Assembly (NCBI GenBank): GCA_009746045.1
Contig: RPFO01000065.1
Span: 3,230,483 to 3,294,482, forward strand
DNA length: 64,000 nucleotides
Reading direction: 5' to 3'
Source of the DNA: Mesostigma viride
Taxonomy: Eukaryota; Streptophyta; Mesostigmatophyceae; Mesostigmatales; Mesostigmataceae
The notes below the pieces were generated by a model. It was not told where the DNA came from, made no database searches, and was given only the letters and a program-made list of their open reading frames with translations. The position numbers and the translations under genes are program-made. The first letter of the stretch is position 1, and every line of letters starts with the position of its first letter. This document shows, in pieces, positions 1-10,078 of the stretch.

Positions 1-604
1 ATACTATTAATTCGCACTAGCTAGAAAAAATCATGGTGATATCTCAACTAATTGCGGGCCAGAGCTAGCGTGGCTGCAGCACTAGAAATGCTCATGCATG
101 CACAGACACAACGTCCGTCCCCGGTGCATGCAAACTCTAGCAACTGCTTGGATCAACCCTGTTGACCATGCACGTGACAGTGCAACTTTGCTCCTATAGC
201 GCAAACCATGTGCAAGTTACGATCTGAATGCTAGCACGGTGGTTAAATCTATATACATGGAACGCACGGGCGGCACGGCTAGGCATGCGCCGCATGATTT
301 TACACATGCATCATTTCACGTTGATATAAAGCAACATCCCCACACGTAGACCAGTGCACCATCTCATATTTCTGTCACCCGGCCTCGAGCGAGTCCACGT
401 AAGACAGATAAGTGTATGTACTCTACAGAGGCAGACTTGACTGATTGATACATATATAATATACATTTGCATGGTAGGGATCCCCGCCTCTACGTGCTGC
501 ATGGAAATAAAACCTGCGCTGCATGGCTGCATGTATTGTTGTACTTATAGTAGACTACCATAATACAGTGTACTTATAGTAGAAGTTACAATACTGTATT
601 GTAT
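1..604. other. Non-coding stretch, no gene seen
   Basis: AT-rich, rich in TGCATG/GCATGC words; short open frames only, with no recognisable protein. It ends at the probable target-site duplication of the LINE at 617. Confidence 0.5.
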
Positions 605-616
605 AATTGCTTTATG

Positions 617-1482
617 CTGCTGGGGAGCGTGCTTCCCGAATTCGATCACCGCCGACGATGTGGACATCCGCATCGGCCTGGCCTGGGCTAGGCTACGTTC
701 GCTCAACACCGACCCACTGGCGCTCGAAGGGCCTGAGCGAGCACCGCAAGCGCATGCTCTTCAAGGTCCTCGACGGTCCTCACATTGCTTACGTATGGCG
801 CCGAGGCATGGACACTCACGGACACACTGGCCGCCAAGCTAGACGGCACGGTTTACAGAAATCTGCTCCGACAGGTCCTGAACTGATGTAGGGTTTTCTA
901 AGCATAGGTCATTAGAGTCTTTAATTGTATCAGGGTATGCCTAGCATTTCGGACGAGATTAGGCAGCGTAGGATAGCATTTGTACAACATCTTGCTCGCA
1001 CCAGTAAGGTAGATACCGCCCTTGGTCTGGCCGGCCCCCAGCGGCTTGGCCAACCAGGGCGGCACATGCATCCTGACCTTGCCTGGCCCGGCCCATTGAA
1101 GGACATTCGATCCTAGAATTAAGCTGGGTAAACCTGCCATGAACTACATCCAGATGTTGCTGGCCGACCTAGTGGTCCCAGCTAAGTTTGAACACCGCAT
1201 TCACTCCCTCTCTCTTCTTTGGACTGCTATGCAGAACAAGAAGAGGTGGCAGAAGATTGTCCAGGCCCACAACGCCAGCCCGTACGTGTGGGCAACCCCC
1301 CTCCCCCCAACAAGCGGAAGGGGCGCTTTGCTGAGTAGCGTATAGTTAGGGTTTTTCTAGACTGGATAGCTTATAGAGTTAGCTTAGTTCGATTACGCGG
1401 CTTCGCCCGCCTCCACCCATCCAGCAAGGAATATGTGCTACATGATCTCCCAACGGAGTCATGTGATAACTTAATTTAATTT
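617..1482 (+). mobile_element. 5'-truncated LINE (non-LTR retrotransposon), 3' part
   Basis: The copy carries the end of a reverse-transcriptase ORF, a short 3' UTR, the 3'-terminal stem-loop (CTCC-CAAC-GGAG at 1447-1458) and an AT-rich TTTAA-repeat tail. Its borders are inferred from an 11-of-12 direct repeat, AATTGCTTTATG at 605-616 and AATTGTTTTATG at 1483-1494, read as a target-site duplication. It is a relative of the copy at 48162-48707, with which it shares the C-terminal coding part and the 3' end. 5' truncation and frameshifts make it a dead copy. Confidence 0.75.
640..1345 (+). pseudogene. LINE ORF2 remnant: RT thumb and C-terminal domain
   Basis: Three plus-strand frames must be combined to read it. 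A stretch at about 650-890 looks like the post-catalytic region of LINE reverse transcriptases (DVDIRIGLAWARLRSL, then GLSEHRKRMLFKVL, then a W-L-T-D-T-L-A-A-K-L segment ending near 885). From about 925 the C-terminal motif IRQRRIAFVQHLART appears; the R-RR-FxGHLAR pattern is typical of LINE ORF2 C-termini. The same motif is intact in the copy at 48177-48578. At least two frameshifts and one in-frame stop break it. The catalytic RT core and any endonuclease are missing. The family (L1-like or other) cannot be decided from this fragment. Confidence 0.7.
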
Positions 1483-1494
1483 AATTGTTTTATG

Positions 1495-2156
1495 TTCCCT
1501 GGTTGTTTATTTAGAAGTCAGGTGACTGTGCACATGGCCATGCAGCCACCTGGCCCGCACAGACCAGTTACTGACACATTAAATATGTATAAGTGTTGGC
1601 ACGTACCTAGCCGGCGGCCCGGCACCACCACCAGGTCGTTTTGTCCTCACATGAACGATCGACCCGACCCAGGCCATGGCAGCACACGGTATGCTAACTA
1701 CGCAGCTGACGCCTCCATGCATGAACTTTCACCACCAGGTTATCCTTGGAGAAACGGCCTAGTAAAAGAGAACCCCGGCTTGTCAACCTCATCCGGGGGC
1801 AGATCATGATTCGCAAAAGCGATGCCAGGCAGAAGGTTATTAAGTAGATATACAACTAACCCCCTGCCCAATGATGGGGGCCCCGCGCACGTGTTACCCG
1901 CTATTGCAAAACACTACGACCCGACTCAGCCGTAATCAGGTAATGGGGCCCACACTTGTACCGCTATATAGCTACTAGCCTAAGGTTGAATGCCGTCTTG
2001 AACGTCTTACTTCAAGCAAGCTAGTAATGTTGCTTCACGTAATTAGACATCCCAGACAGCATAAATAGTTAGGTTAATATTGTGCGGAAACCTTTTGCCA
2101 CTTGGCTTCAAGGTTCCGCACAACATTACCAGCGATAACCACTCGCTGATACACTC
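1495..2156. other. Non-coding stretch between LINE and CACTA element
   Basis: Apart from a 105-codon open frame at 1492-1809 with no recognisable motif, nothing is seen. The sequence is mixed in composition and shows no tandem repeats. Confidence 0.4.
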
Positions 2157-2167
2157 CACTAGGAAGG

Positions 2168-2470
2168 GGTCTGTGACATTTTGTGATATTTTTTTATCAC
2201 AAAATGTCACTTTTGTGACATTTTGTGATAAAAAAATGATAAAACGTGACAAAATGTGACAAAATGTGATAAAACTGTGACAAATTGTGATCGAGACATG
2301 TCATGATTGTGACAAAACGTGACAAACGTGATAAAACCAGCATATTTTGTGATAACGTCATTATCACAAAATGTCAAAGTGTCACAAAATGTCACAAACC
2401 CACAGAAAAACAAAATGTGATAAGGTGATAAATCACAACCACTCAGGGGAAGTGATATATCACAAAGCAC
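2168..2470. repeat. Left subterminal motif array of the CACTA element
   Basis: About 300 bp of repeated TGTGAC, GTGATA and their reverse complements spaced by A/T runs, for example TTTTGTGACATTTTGTGAT next to its inverse. Family knowledge: CACTA subterminal repeats bind the element's transposase. The matching array is at 9170-9680. Confidence 0.8.
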
Positions 2471-3185
2471 GCATAATGCACATCCGCAGCAAGGAAGTGC
2501 GTGCATGCCGCAGCAGAGATGGAGAAGGAAAAGGCCAAGGTGGGACACGGCAAGGTGGCAATGCCAGGAGAGACAACACGTGCAGCGGTACGGGGCAAGC
2601 TTTCAAAGGATGACACCAAGAACTCGCCACTGAGAAAGTTCTTAATTGCAGGTGACAACTTGAAAAACCAGAGGGGGGTACTGAAAGGAACTGACAAAAC
2701 AAGCTGGAAACACCCTCAGGTGCATGATAAAATGCACCACAATGTCATGAGCCGTGGGAGACATGGTTTATTGCAAAAATATCGACTGGGATGTTAAGAA
2801 AAACACCAATATTGAACATTCAGGGCAATCGTCATCACGGTCATCAAGTGTCAACCTCCGACCCATCGCTGGCCAAGCATCCATCATGCTGATCAAAGGT
2901 GGCATCGTCAATATCTACACTAAATCACAACACTGCATCATGCATCCATTGCTCTGAGCTCACAACACTGGTATGATAAAATGGCAACGGGGAGTGAACA
3001 TGTTCAGATGGCATGCAACAACCCGATGAAATGGCACAACTGATCAAATACGAACACCAACTGTATTGATACACACACAAGGAACGGTGCACTCAAGCAT
3101 GGCTGTGGGTGGTGTGCAAAATGGACACCCACAATCATCTCACAAATGCAATATAAAATCTGTTGACCGACAAGCACAACGGGGC

Positions 3186-3500
3186 TCAACAGTCCTCGTC
3201 ATCAAAGTCATCATCCTCATCATCACTGAAACCATTACGAGGGCTGTCCCAGCCACCATTGCTGAAATATCTGGATGACTCTCTAGAAACAATCACAGGA
3301 CACTGTCGAGTGCTACGGCAATGTGACCAAGGCTCAGAGCCTACAAAATCTGCATCCGCATGTGGCCTCTCGCCGTGTTGGACTGACGGATGTGCCCAGC
3401 CCGACTGTGTTAGGTATATTGCCTGCATGCAAGACAAAAATACATCATCCGGCAAAGCACGCATCGGTACACACAAAAATTTGTTAGTGAGATGAAGCCA
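3186..3500 (-). CDS. C-terminal exon of an unrecognised transposon gene, acidic tail
   Basis: A minus-strand frame ends with the residues SDDEDDDFDDEDC and a TGA at 3186-3188. The upper border is uncertain because the exon start was not identified; the frame stays open to 3527. The upstream part (SRESSRYFSNGGWDSP) has no motif I recognise. The position just inside the left subterminal array, transcribed toward the terminus, fits an element-encoded protein. The second DNA transposon has a comparable gene ending in a D-run plus C at 31191. Function is unknown; transposase or accessory protein is a guess from context only. Confidence 0.4.
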   Translation of the reverse strand, partial: WLHLTNKFLCVPMRALPDDVFLSCMQAIYLTQSGWAHPSVQHGERPHADADFVGSEPWSHCRSTRQCPVIVSRESSRYFSNGGWDSPRNGFSDDEDDDFDDEDC

Positions 3501-3529
3501 CGCGCTGGACGCGCCAACAACTGTCAACT

Positions 3530-6500
3530 TTGCATGACTTCAGTTCACTTGTATGTAAGGATGCGGGGGAGATCGCAGCAGTTGCGTGGCTATCTATGAG
3601 TACCGGCCTAGTTTTAGGACAAAGAAGGTGAGATACTGGGCCAAGAGAGAGACAGGGGTGCTCGAGAAAAAAATTGGCCATGGATGTTCACCTAAATTGT
3701 ATCTACATGCCTCACAAGTTGTAGGGAACTGCACACCCAGGAATCCTGGAGTCGCAAAGGTTCCCTAACATGCCAAGAGGCCTCACAATCTACTTCATTG
3801 CAATCTCTGTATGGTTAATACGGCAATAAGAAAGAAACGCCTGATTAGTGCCAAGAAAAAGCAAGGCCAATCAACCAACAATATGCCCCGTTACAGGTAG
3901 GATGAACTCTAACGAGGCTGAAGGCTCTACGTCTGCAATTGACACTAGCAGGAGTCGTTCAGGGTGGGGTGTGGGGGGGAGGGAATGACAAAAAGCTGTG
4001 ATCTGAGCAAAAAGGATAAATATGCAAAGATGCTACCCATGCAAGGAAGCGAGACATAGTCCAGCAATGCCAGGAATGTCAGCCGAGGCTACTGGATTGC
4101 AAAGAAGGTTCTACCGACAGCGAAGGAATTGGTACGAATAATGCCAACTATTTGTAGCTGAGAGCATCACCAGCGGGCTACAAAAAAATCATGCACGGAA
4201 GCTGGAAGAACAAGGCCAATGGTGGCTGACGCGCACAGCACGTTGATAATTTGAGGAATGAGCACTACATAAAGAATGATCACCGTTGCTCACCATCAAG
4301 AATTCGCCGCGCTGGACAGGCGACCAAGAGCTTGTCGCTGCCACATGCGATGGGGCCGCGTGCAAGCCCAACGGTATTAGGCATCACAAGTACACGCGCA
4401 AAATTGACACCACAATGGCAACACAGATGCACACATACGAATGTATAACGACCGAAAGCATAAACAGAGAATCAGTTGGTTAAGACAAGGAAAGTGGCGC
4501 AAGAGCAGCCCATGTCATGCAACTCTCAATCTGAACAAGGTTATGCCCTTCATGAAAACTAAATCAGATGTCGTTTGCATAGTCTATTGACCTTGTACGA
4601 ATGAGATAGTGAAACTGCTGCAGCATTCATGGCAAGCACGGCTAACTTGGCATGAAACCGAGCGGCCCACAGCAGCCTTGGCCCTAGGGCGATACGTGAG
4701 AATGCCACGTGCGTACGGCATGCATGTTAAAGTCGATGCAAACTTATTAGTATTTCAGGCGAGGAATTCCTTGCTCACCTCAACTGGTAAAGAGTGGGCA
4801 GCTTCTGGATGTCCGAATGTGCTGTGCGTACCACTGAGCGAACAGATCGATTAAAGCTTTATTCTAGACCATGCCTATGTTTCTCCCCCGATGGCTGCTT
4901 GTAGCCTTGTCCGAGCTCGCTCCTGAATTCATTTGAGACGACGCCCTAATGGCTACATAAATCACGACGGTCATCAGTGAGCCTATGCTCCTATTCCAAC
5001 CACCACGTGCGTTCATACAGAAGCGACATTGCTGGAAATCAAAAGGCACATAATCCCGCCTTGGCTGCGAGCCGATCGCAGCTCCCTTCCACCTTTCCCA
5101 CCTGTGCAGCGTGGATAGATGTGCAACTCTAAGGTCTTTTTTTTTTCGCGTCGTCTTAACTTCAACTTCAACGTAACACCCGCGCAACCACTGGAATTAG
5201 GGCTCGCAATTCGCCAAGTCCCATCAACGTCGCAAAGTCTGGTGTCGTCGCTCTTCCTGTCATCAATCATTAGTGCCAAATACTATCGTCATTACTGTCG
5301 TCATTAGAGGCCCTTTAGGCCTTTACTATCGTCAGTCACTCGCTTTGTGACGATAATAACGTACGGTAGATGGCATCAGTCGTACTTCCCGCCCCCCCCC
5401 CTGCCCACGTCCCCTTCCGATTTCGCCGCTACTACATCTCGCCCCAAGTAGAAGTTTGCATTTTGCCATACATTAGGAATAACTGACTGACGAAACTAGT
5501 AAAAAGACGACTGACATGACTCTCTAGTATCGCTTGGTTGGGACCGCTGGCCTGGCATCGTAACTGTTAGCCGTACCGTTCAGACTACAGTCCACAGCAG
5601 CCCCTAGCTTGGGAGTCTGGAATGAATGGACAAAAATCTTTCGCAACATGCGCAAGTCTGGAATCAACCCGTCAGGATCCTTGCGCAAAATTCAAATATT
5701 ACGCCGAAACCGATGGCAAACGACTAGGTGCACGCAATGGCTAAGGCAGTGAGGGGCTGAGGGTACGCTCGAGCGAAGGGGCCACCTAGTTTTATGTAAC
5801 CACAGAGTGTGCAATAACAAACGGGGCTGCAGGTCCACGAAACGACGTGATTTCTCTAGCAATTGCGGCGTAGCAGTTTGGATCATGATGTAGGTGCACT
5901 TAGGATGTATGTCGAGTTTAATTAAGCATGGAGGTAGCAATGAGGGACTGAGACACATCATATCCAGTTCTGAATCAAGCCGTTCTTTACGCTGAAACAC
6001 AGCGCAAGCAAGATCTCCGGAACCTGCCGCCAAGCTCCTTAGCCGCTAAGGTTAGCAAAATTCTGCCAGCTTCTTTTACAGCGGTTAGCATGCCGTGCTC
6101 ATGTGTATGAGGCCATTTCATGGCGGCCGGGTAAAGCTGGCCATGTCTTTGAGAGCTTTGAATATGTATTCTCTGAAGGCTTTCAATACCATGGTGCTTT
6201 CTGCGCTCGGCATCTTATGTGTGCCTTCGAATTGCCGTTTTCCTCTTCAATTGCGCGTGTACCTGCGGGTGACTGATACCGTTGGGCTGGCCTCACCTGC
6301 GGCCTACCCGCGAATGGCAGGCTAGCTCCTGGTCGAGACTTGTGGTGAGTAGTGGGTACCATCGCATACCTGGAGTCTGTACTTTGTTATCGACGTGCTG
6401 TATGTGGCATTGCTAGAATGCATCCAGTTCTTCCTGTTTCTAACTCCAATTACTTGGCATTTTTGCAATCATGCTCCGCCTACATTTAAACACACATGCG

Positions 6501-7190
6501 TTGCATTTTTTCATAAGGCTTCTTTGTTGTTGAAAGCCGTAAACTGTCTTTCTGCTATTTACATCCCGTCTGCTGCGACTTTCTCCGGTTTTCCCCCATT
6601 GACCCCGTCTCTGCTGCACTTTCCATCAGCTCCTTTTTGTTGACAATCAGCGCTTTTAACCTTGTTAGCAAATTGTAAAAATGACACTGTCTAATATATA
6701 TGAGAAAAATCCTTGTGCCTATTTTTATTAGGAGTTCAGTCATTGGGCTCTAGGAGACATGTGTGATCAACTTTGAGGCTCGTCCTTTGGGATAAAACCT
6801 CCAAAGAGTCACACCACTGGACGAGTTATCTTGAACCAGAACTTTTTGTTGGAACACTGACTGAGAGCAGCACGCTTAAGGTTTTGTAAGAAAATCATTT
6901 TTTCTCTGAAACGCCATAGCTCCTTTCTAATCATTGTGATTGTGTTGCGTATTCCTTGTCAGTCAGTTAGTTATGTATTCCTTATCATGGGACAGGCGGA
7001 GGGGGGCTAATAATTCCTCATGGGGGCAGCAAGGGAGTTGGTAGCACACGCAGTTATGAGCTTTGCTTCTTTCAACATGTTGCTCATAATATCCAATTTC
7101 GTGGTTTCTTGGTCTTTGGTATCTTCATAATAGTAGTGCTAGGGTCTCACTTGGTCACCCTTACAATGTTAGTGCCCTTCAGCAATCTCA
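3530..7190. other. Interior of CACTA element, no recognised exons
   Basis: Moderate GC, many short open frames on both strands, none with a motif I know. The minus-strand gene ending at 3186 and the plus-strand gene ending at 8802 probably have further exons here. A stretch near 5260-5345 with repeated ATCGTCATTACTGTCGTCA-like words lies centrally and could be a divergent promoter, but this is only positional. Confidence 0.3.
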
Positions 7191-7194
7191 TTTT

Positions 7195-8802
7195 TAGTCA
7201 AATTAGGCTTCAATGGTCATCGATTTGAAATGGGAAGCGTAGTGAAGGCCGGTTCACGCCGAGAGAAACGCAGCGCTGCCGATCCAAGAGTGCAGCCGTG
7301 CACGAAGCTCGCAAAGCTGCCTGCAGCAGCACCACCACCGCCGGCAGCGCCGACAATCCTGCCCCCGACAGCACTCCCTTCAACAACCGCCACAGCATCG
7401 GTGCCATCATCCATGTTGCCTGCGCAAAGAGCAGATGAAGACATGGCCTCGGTAGAGGCGGCGCTGGCCGCGCTCCTTGCCAAGAAGGAGGCAATGATTG
7501 CAGCCAGAAAGGCGGCCGATGTCTCCCATGCAACCCCTGAAGTAAGTCTCAGGAGTGGGTGGGGTTGTAAACCTGGACATGGTTATGAGTGGTGTGATTT
7601 GGGGGGTTGCAAACAGGGGTAGTTCATGAGTGGGCAGAGTGGGGGCTGTGGGAAATTGGGGTTATTTATGAGTGGAGGGGCTGTAAACTGGGTTGTTTTT
7701 TAGTGGGCTGAGCGGGGGCTGTTGGGGGGTTGTCAGCCGCGTTATTTATGTGGGCTGGGCGGGGGCTGTCGGAAACTGGGATTATTTATGAGTGGGCAGT
7801 GTGTGAAACTGTTTTTTTTTTTTTTTTAACAACTGGTTGAGGAGGTTGTAAACACTTGGGATTATTTATGGGGGGGGGGGGGACTGTAAACTCGGTGGCA
7901 TTTGAGGTGGCTGAGTGGCGCACTCGTTTTTCATAGCCCCCGGGGGCTGTGGAGAACTGGGGTTAATATGAGGGGGAGGTTGTAAACTGCATGGGTGGTT
8001 TATGAGTGGGCTGAGTGGGGGGCTGTAGGAACCTGGGGTTATTTATGAGAGGGGGGGTCTAAACTGGTGTGGTTTATGTCAGAGTGGGCTGAGTGGGGCT
8101 GTGGGAAACTGGGATAATGTGTGGGTGGGGGGTTGTATTTAACTGGATTGTTTATGAGTGGGCTGAGCAGGGGCTGTCATAAACTGGGATTATTTATGAG
8201 TAGGCAGTGTGTGAAAAGTGGGATTTTTTTGTTTTTGATTACTGATTGAGGGGGTTGAAAACCATTGGGATTATTTATGAGGGGGGGCGGGTTGGAAACT
8301 GGGTGGTTTATGGGTGGCTGAGTGGTGACTGTGGGAAACTGGGGTTATTTATGAGAGGGGGGTCTAAACTGGGGTGGTTTATGTCAGAGTGGGCTGAGTG
8401 GGGGCTGTGGGAAACTGGGATAGTGTATGAGTGGGGGGGTCTAAACTGGGTTGTTCATGAGTGGGCTGAGCGGGGGCTGTCAGAACCTGGGATTATTTAT
8501 GAGTGGGCAGTGTGTGAAACTGGGATTTTTTTATTTTTTTTTTTAATGAGTGATTGCAATTTTACAACCCCCTCATGAGGGGGTTGTAAACACTGGGATT
8601 ATGAGTTTGCGGGCGGGGAGGCCGCCTTGCTGTTCTTGAAACCCATTCAAGGATGTTCTAGGCAACACGTTGATTTTGATGTGCAACATTTCTATTGATC
8701 GAGGCTGTGAAAGGCTATGACACATCTTGAGTGTTTAAACTTGCCTTTTTTTTCTGCTCACAGGGAGACAAGGTGCCGGCCTCCTCGTCGTCGTCCACTT
8801 GA
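7195..8802 (+). CDS. 3' exons of an unrecognised CACTA-encoded gene
   Basis: The penultimate exon runs to 7541 with donor GAA|GTAAGT. It codes for a basic start (GSRREKRSAADPRVQP), an Ala/Pro/Thr-rich linker and a helical Ala/Lys segment (VEAALAALLAKKEAMIAARK). It may start after the acceptor TTTTTAG near 7200 or at the ATG at 7230. The last exon is 8764-8802 after TTTCTGCTCACAG: 12 residues (GDKVPASSSSST) and TGA, in the same phase. The 1.2-kb intron between them is almost wholly minisatellite. An AATAAA at 9112-9117 could serve for polyadenylation. No known domain; the coiled segment suggests a multimerising or DNA-bound protein, which is inference. Confidence 0.5.
7545..8610 (+). repeat. 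G-rich minisatellite filling an intron
   Basis: Degenerate tandem units of the type TTATTTATGAGTGGGCTGAG, GGGGGCTGTGGGAAACTGGG and short homopolymers (G runs at about 7870, T runs at 7810, 8226 and 8527). It lies wholly between a strong GTAAGT donor and a polypyrimidine-AG acceptor. Confidence 0.8.
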
Positions 8803-9169
8803 CATCGTCATCTAGGCACTACGGCTGCGCATGTTTGTTTTTGTTTTCTTGATCTATACCGAGCGCTTTCTTGTTCATGAATTGGTTACTAGGGTGCGGT
8901 GGCAGATGAGACAATTGACACCAACCATCCGTTCATGTTTCTTGCGCATGTGCGTTTTTTAATGCATTCCAGGAACATTCCGAGATTTCTGTCACGCAAC
9001 GACAAGCGCCAAGCCGGCGTTTGCAAATTGTCACTGATCGATAATCACTGTTGAAGAATGAAGAATCAAGACTGAAGAATGAAGATCTGTTACATTTATC
9101 TTTATATTTGTAATAAAGAAATCGCGAGGCGTGCTTTTCATCCGTTTTGCTTTGGAATGTGTTCTGATA

Positions 9170-9682
9170 TATCTGTGTGACATGTCACGATATATCTGTG
9201 TGATATGTCATGATCGCCCGTGGTTTTATGTCACTGTTTTCTCCCTAGATTTATCAGTGACAATGTCACGGATTTTGTCACCCTTTTTTCCTGATATATC
9301 AGTGACAATGTCACGGATTTTGTCACCCTTTTTTCCTGATATATCAGTGATAATGTCACGGATTTGTCACCCTTTTTTTCGTGATATATCAGTGATAATG
9401 TCACGGATTTGTCACCCTTTTTTTCGTGATATATCAGTGATAATGTCACGGATTTTGTCAGTGCGTTTTGTCAAGTCGTGACATTGATATTTTGTGATAA
9501 TTTCCTTGTTTTTGTCACAAAGATAATCACAGAATATGCTGGTTTTATCACATGATTTGTCACGAAATGTCACAGAATATCACAGTTTTGTCACAAAAAA
9601 TCACAAAATGTCACATTTTGTCACATCCACATCACAAAATGTCACGTGATATGTCACAAAATATCACAAAATGTCACACCCC
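9170..9682. repeat. Right subterminal motif array of the CACTA element
   Basis: About 500 bp of TGTCAC/GTGATATATCAGTGA motifs. Five near-identical units of about 60 bp (GTCACGGATTTTGTCACCC plus T-run plus GTGATATATCAGTGA) span 9240-9450. Shorter TCACAAAATGTCACA units then run to the terminus. It mirrors the left array in inverted orientation. Confidence 0.8.
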
Positions 9683-9693
9683 CCTTCCTAGTG

Positions 9694-10068
9694 TCAAGAG
9701 TCAACTTCATGCCGGCATGGAATGCCAGGTATAGATTTAAGATAACGCAACTGAGCTTCAGAAGAAAAAAATTAATGTAATGGGCCGCTGTAATCTCCCG
9801 CGTTCCTTACTCAATGAGGGTTCGTTGTTACCCTTGCCATGCATGATTCGCTTGCGCTGGCATACTCGGACCTCGGTGCAAGGAACCGTGCAGGCTAGAG
9901 CTCACTATAGTCGAGAAAGGATTGCTTGAACCCATAAGTCACCTAGTTAGAAGGTGCGACTTGCAAGGCCATCAAAGGTCAAAGAGGCATTGAAAAAGAG
10001 CAACAACCTGAAGTTATCAGGGCCTACGCACTCTTAATTAACTTCCAAAATATATTATATCAGTGCCT
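9694..10068. other. Non-coding spacer
   Basis: No open frame or repeat of note between the CACTA terminus and the LINE target duplication at 10069. Confidence 0.5.
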
Positions 10069-10078
10069 ATATCCATCC

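Larger units (their letters stand above)
2157..9693. mobile_element. CACTA-type DNA transposon, 7.5 kb
   Basis: The left end begins CACTAGGAAGGGG (2157) and the right end is its inverse, CCCCTTCCTAGTG (to 9693). The inverted match continues inward for about 17 bases of the form TGTGACATTTTGTGATA, with a short mismatch between. CACTA termini plus dense subterminal motif arrays are the hallmarks of the CACTA/EnSpm superfamily. The flanks read CTC on the left and TCA on the right, so only TC is shared and a clean 3-bp target duplication is not preserved. A minus-strand gene ends near the left end (3186) and a plus-strand gene ends near the right end (8802). No transposase motif was recognised, so the superfamily call rests on the termini. 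Confidence 0.72.

Noticed and set aside
2501-2797. Lys-rich 98-codon open frame
   Set aside because: It overlaps the edge of the subterminal repeat array, has equally long frames on the other strand, and shows no motif or splice support.
2154-9696. Clean 3-bp target duplication of the CACTA element
   Set aside because: Left flank CTC and right flank TCA share only TC; not claimed as a duplication.
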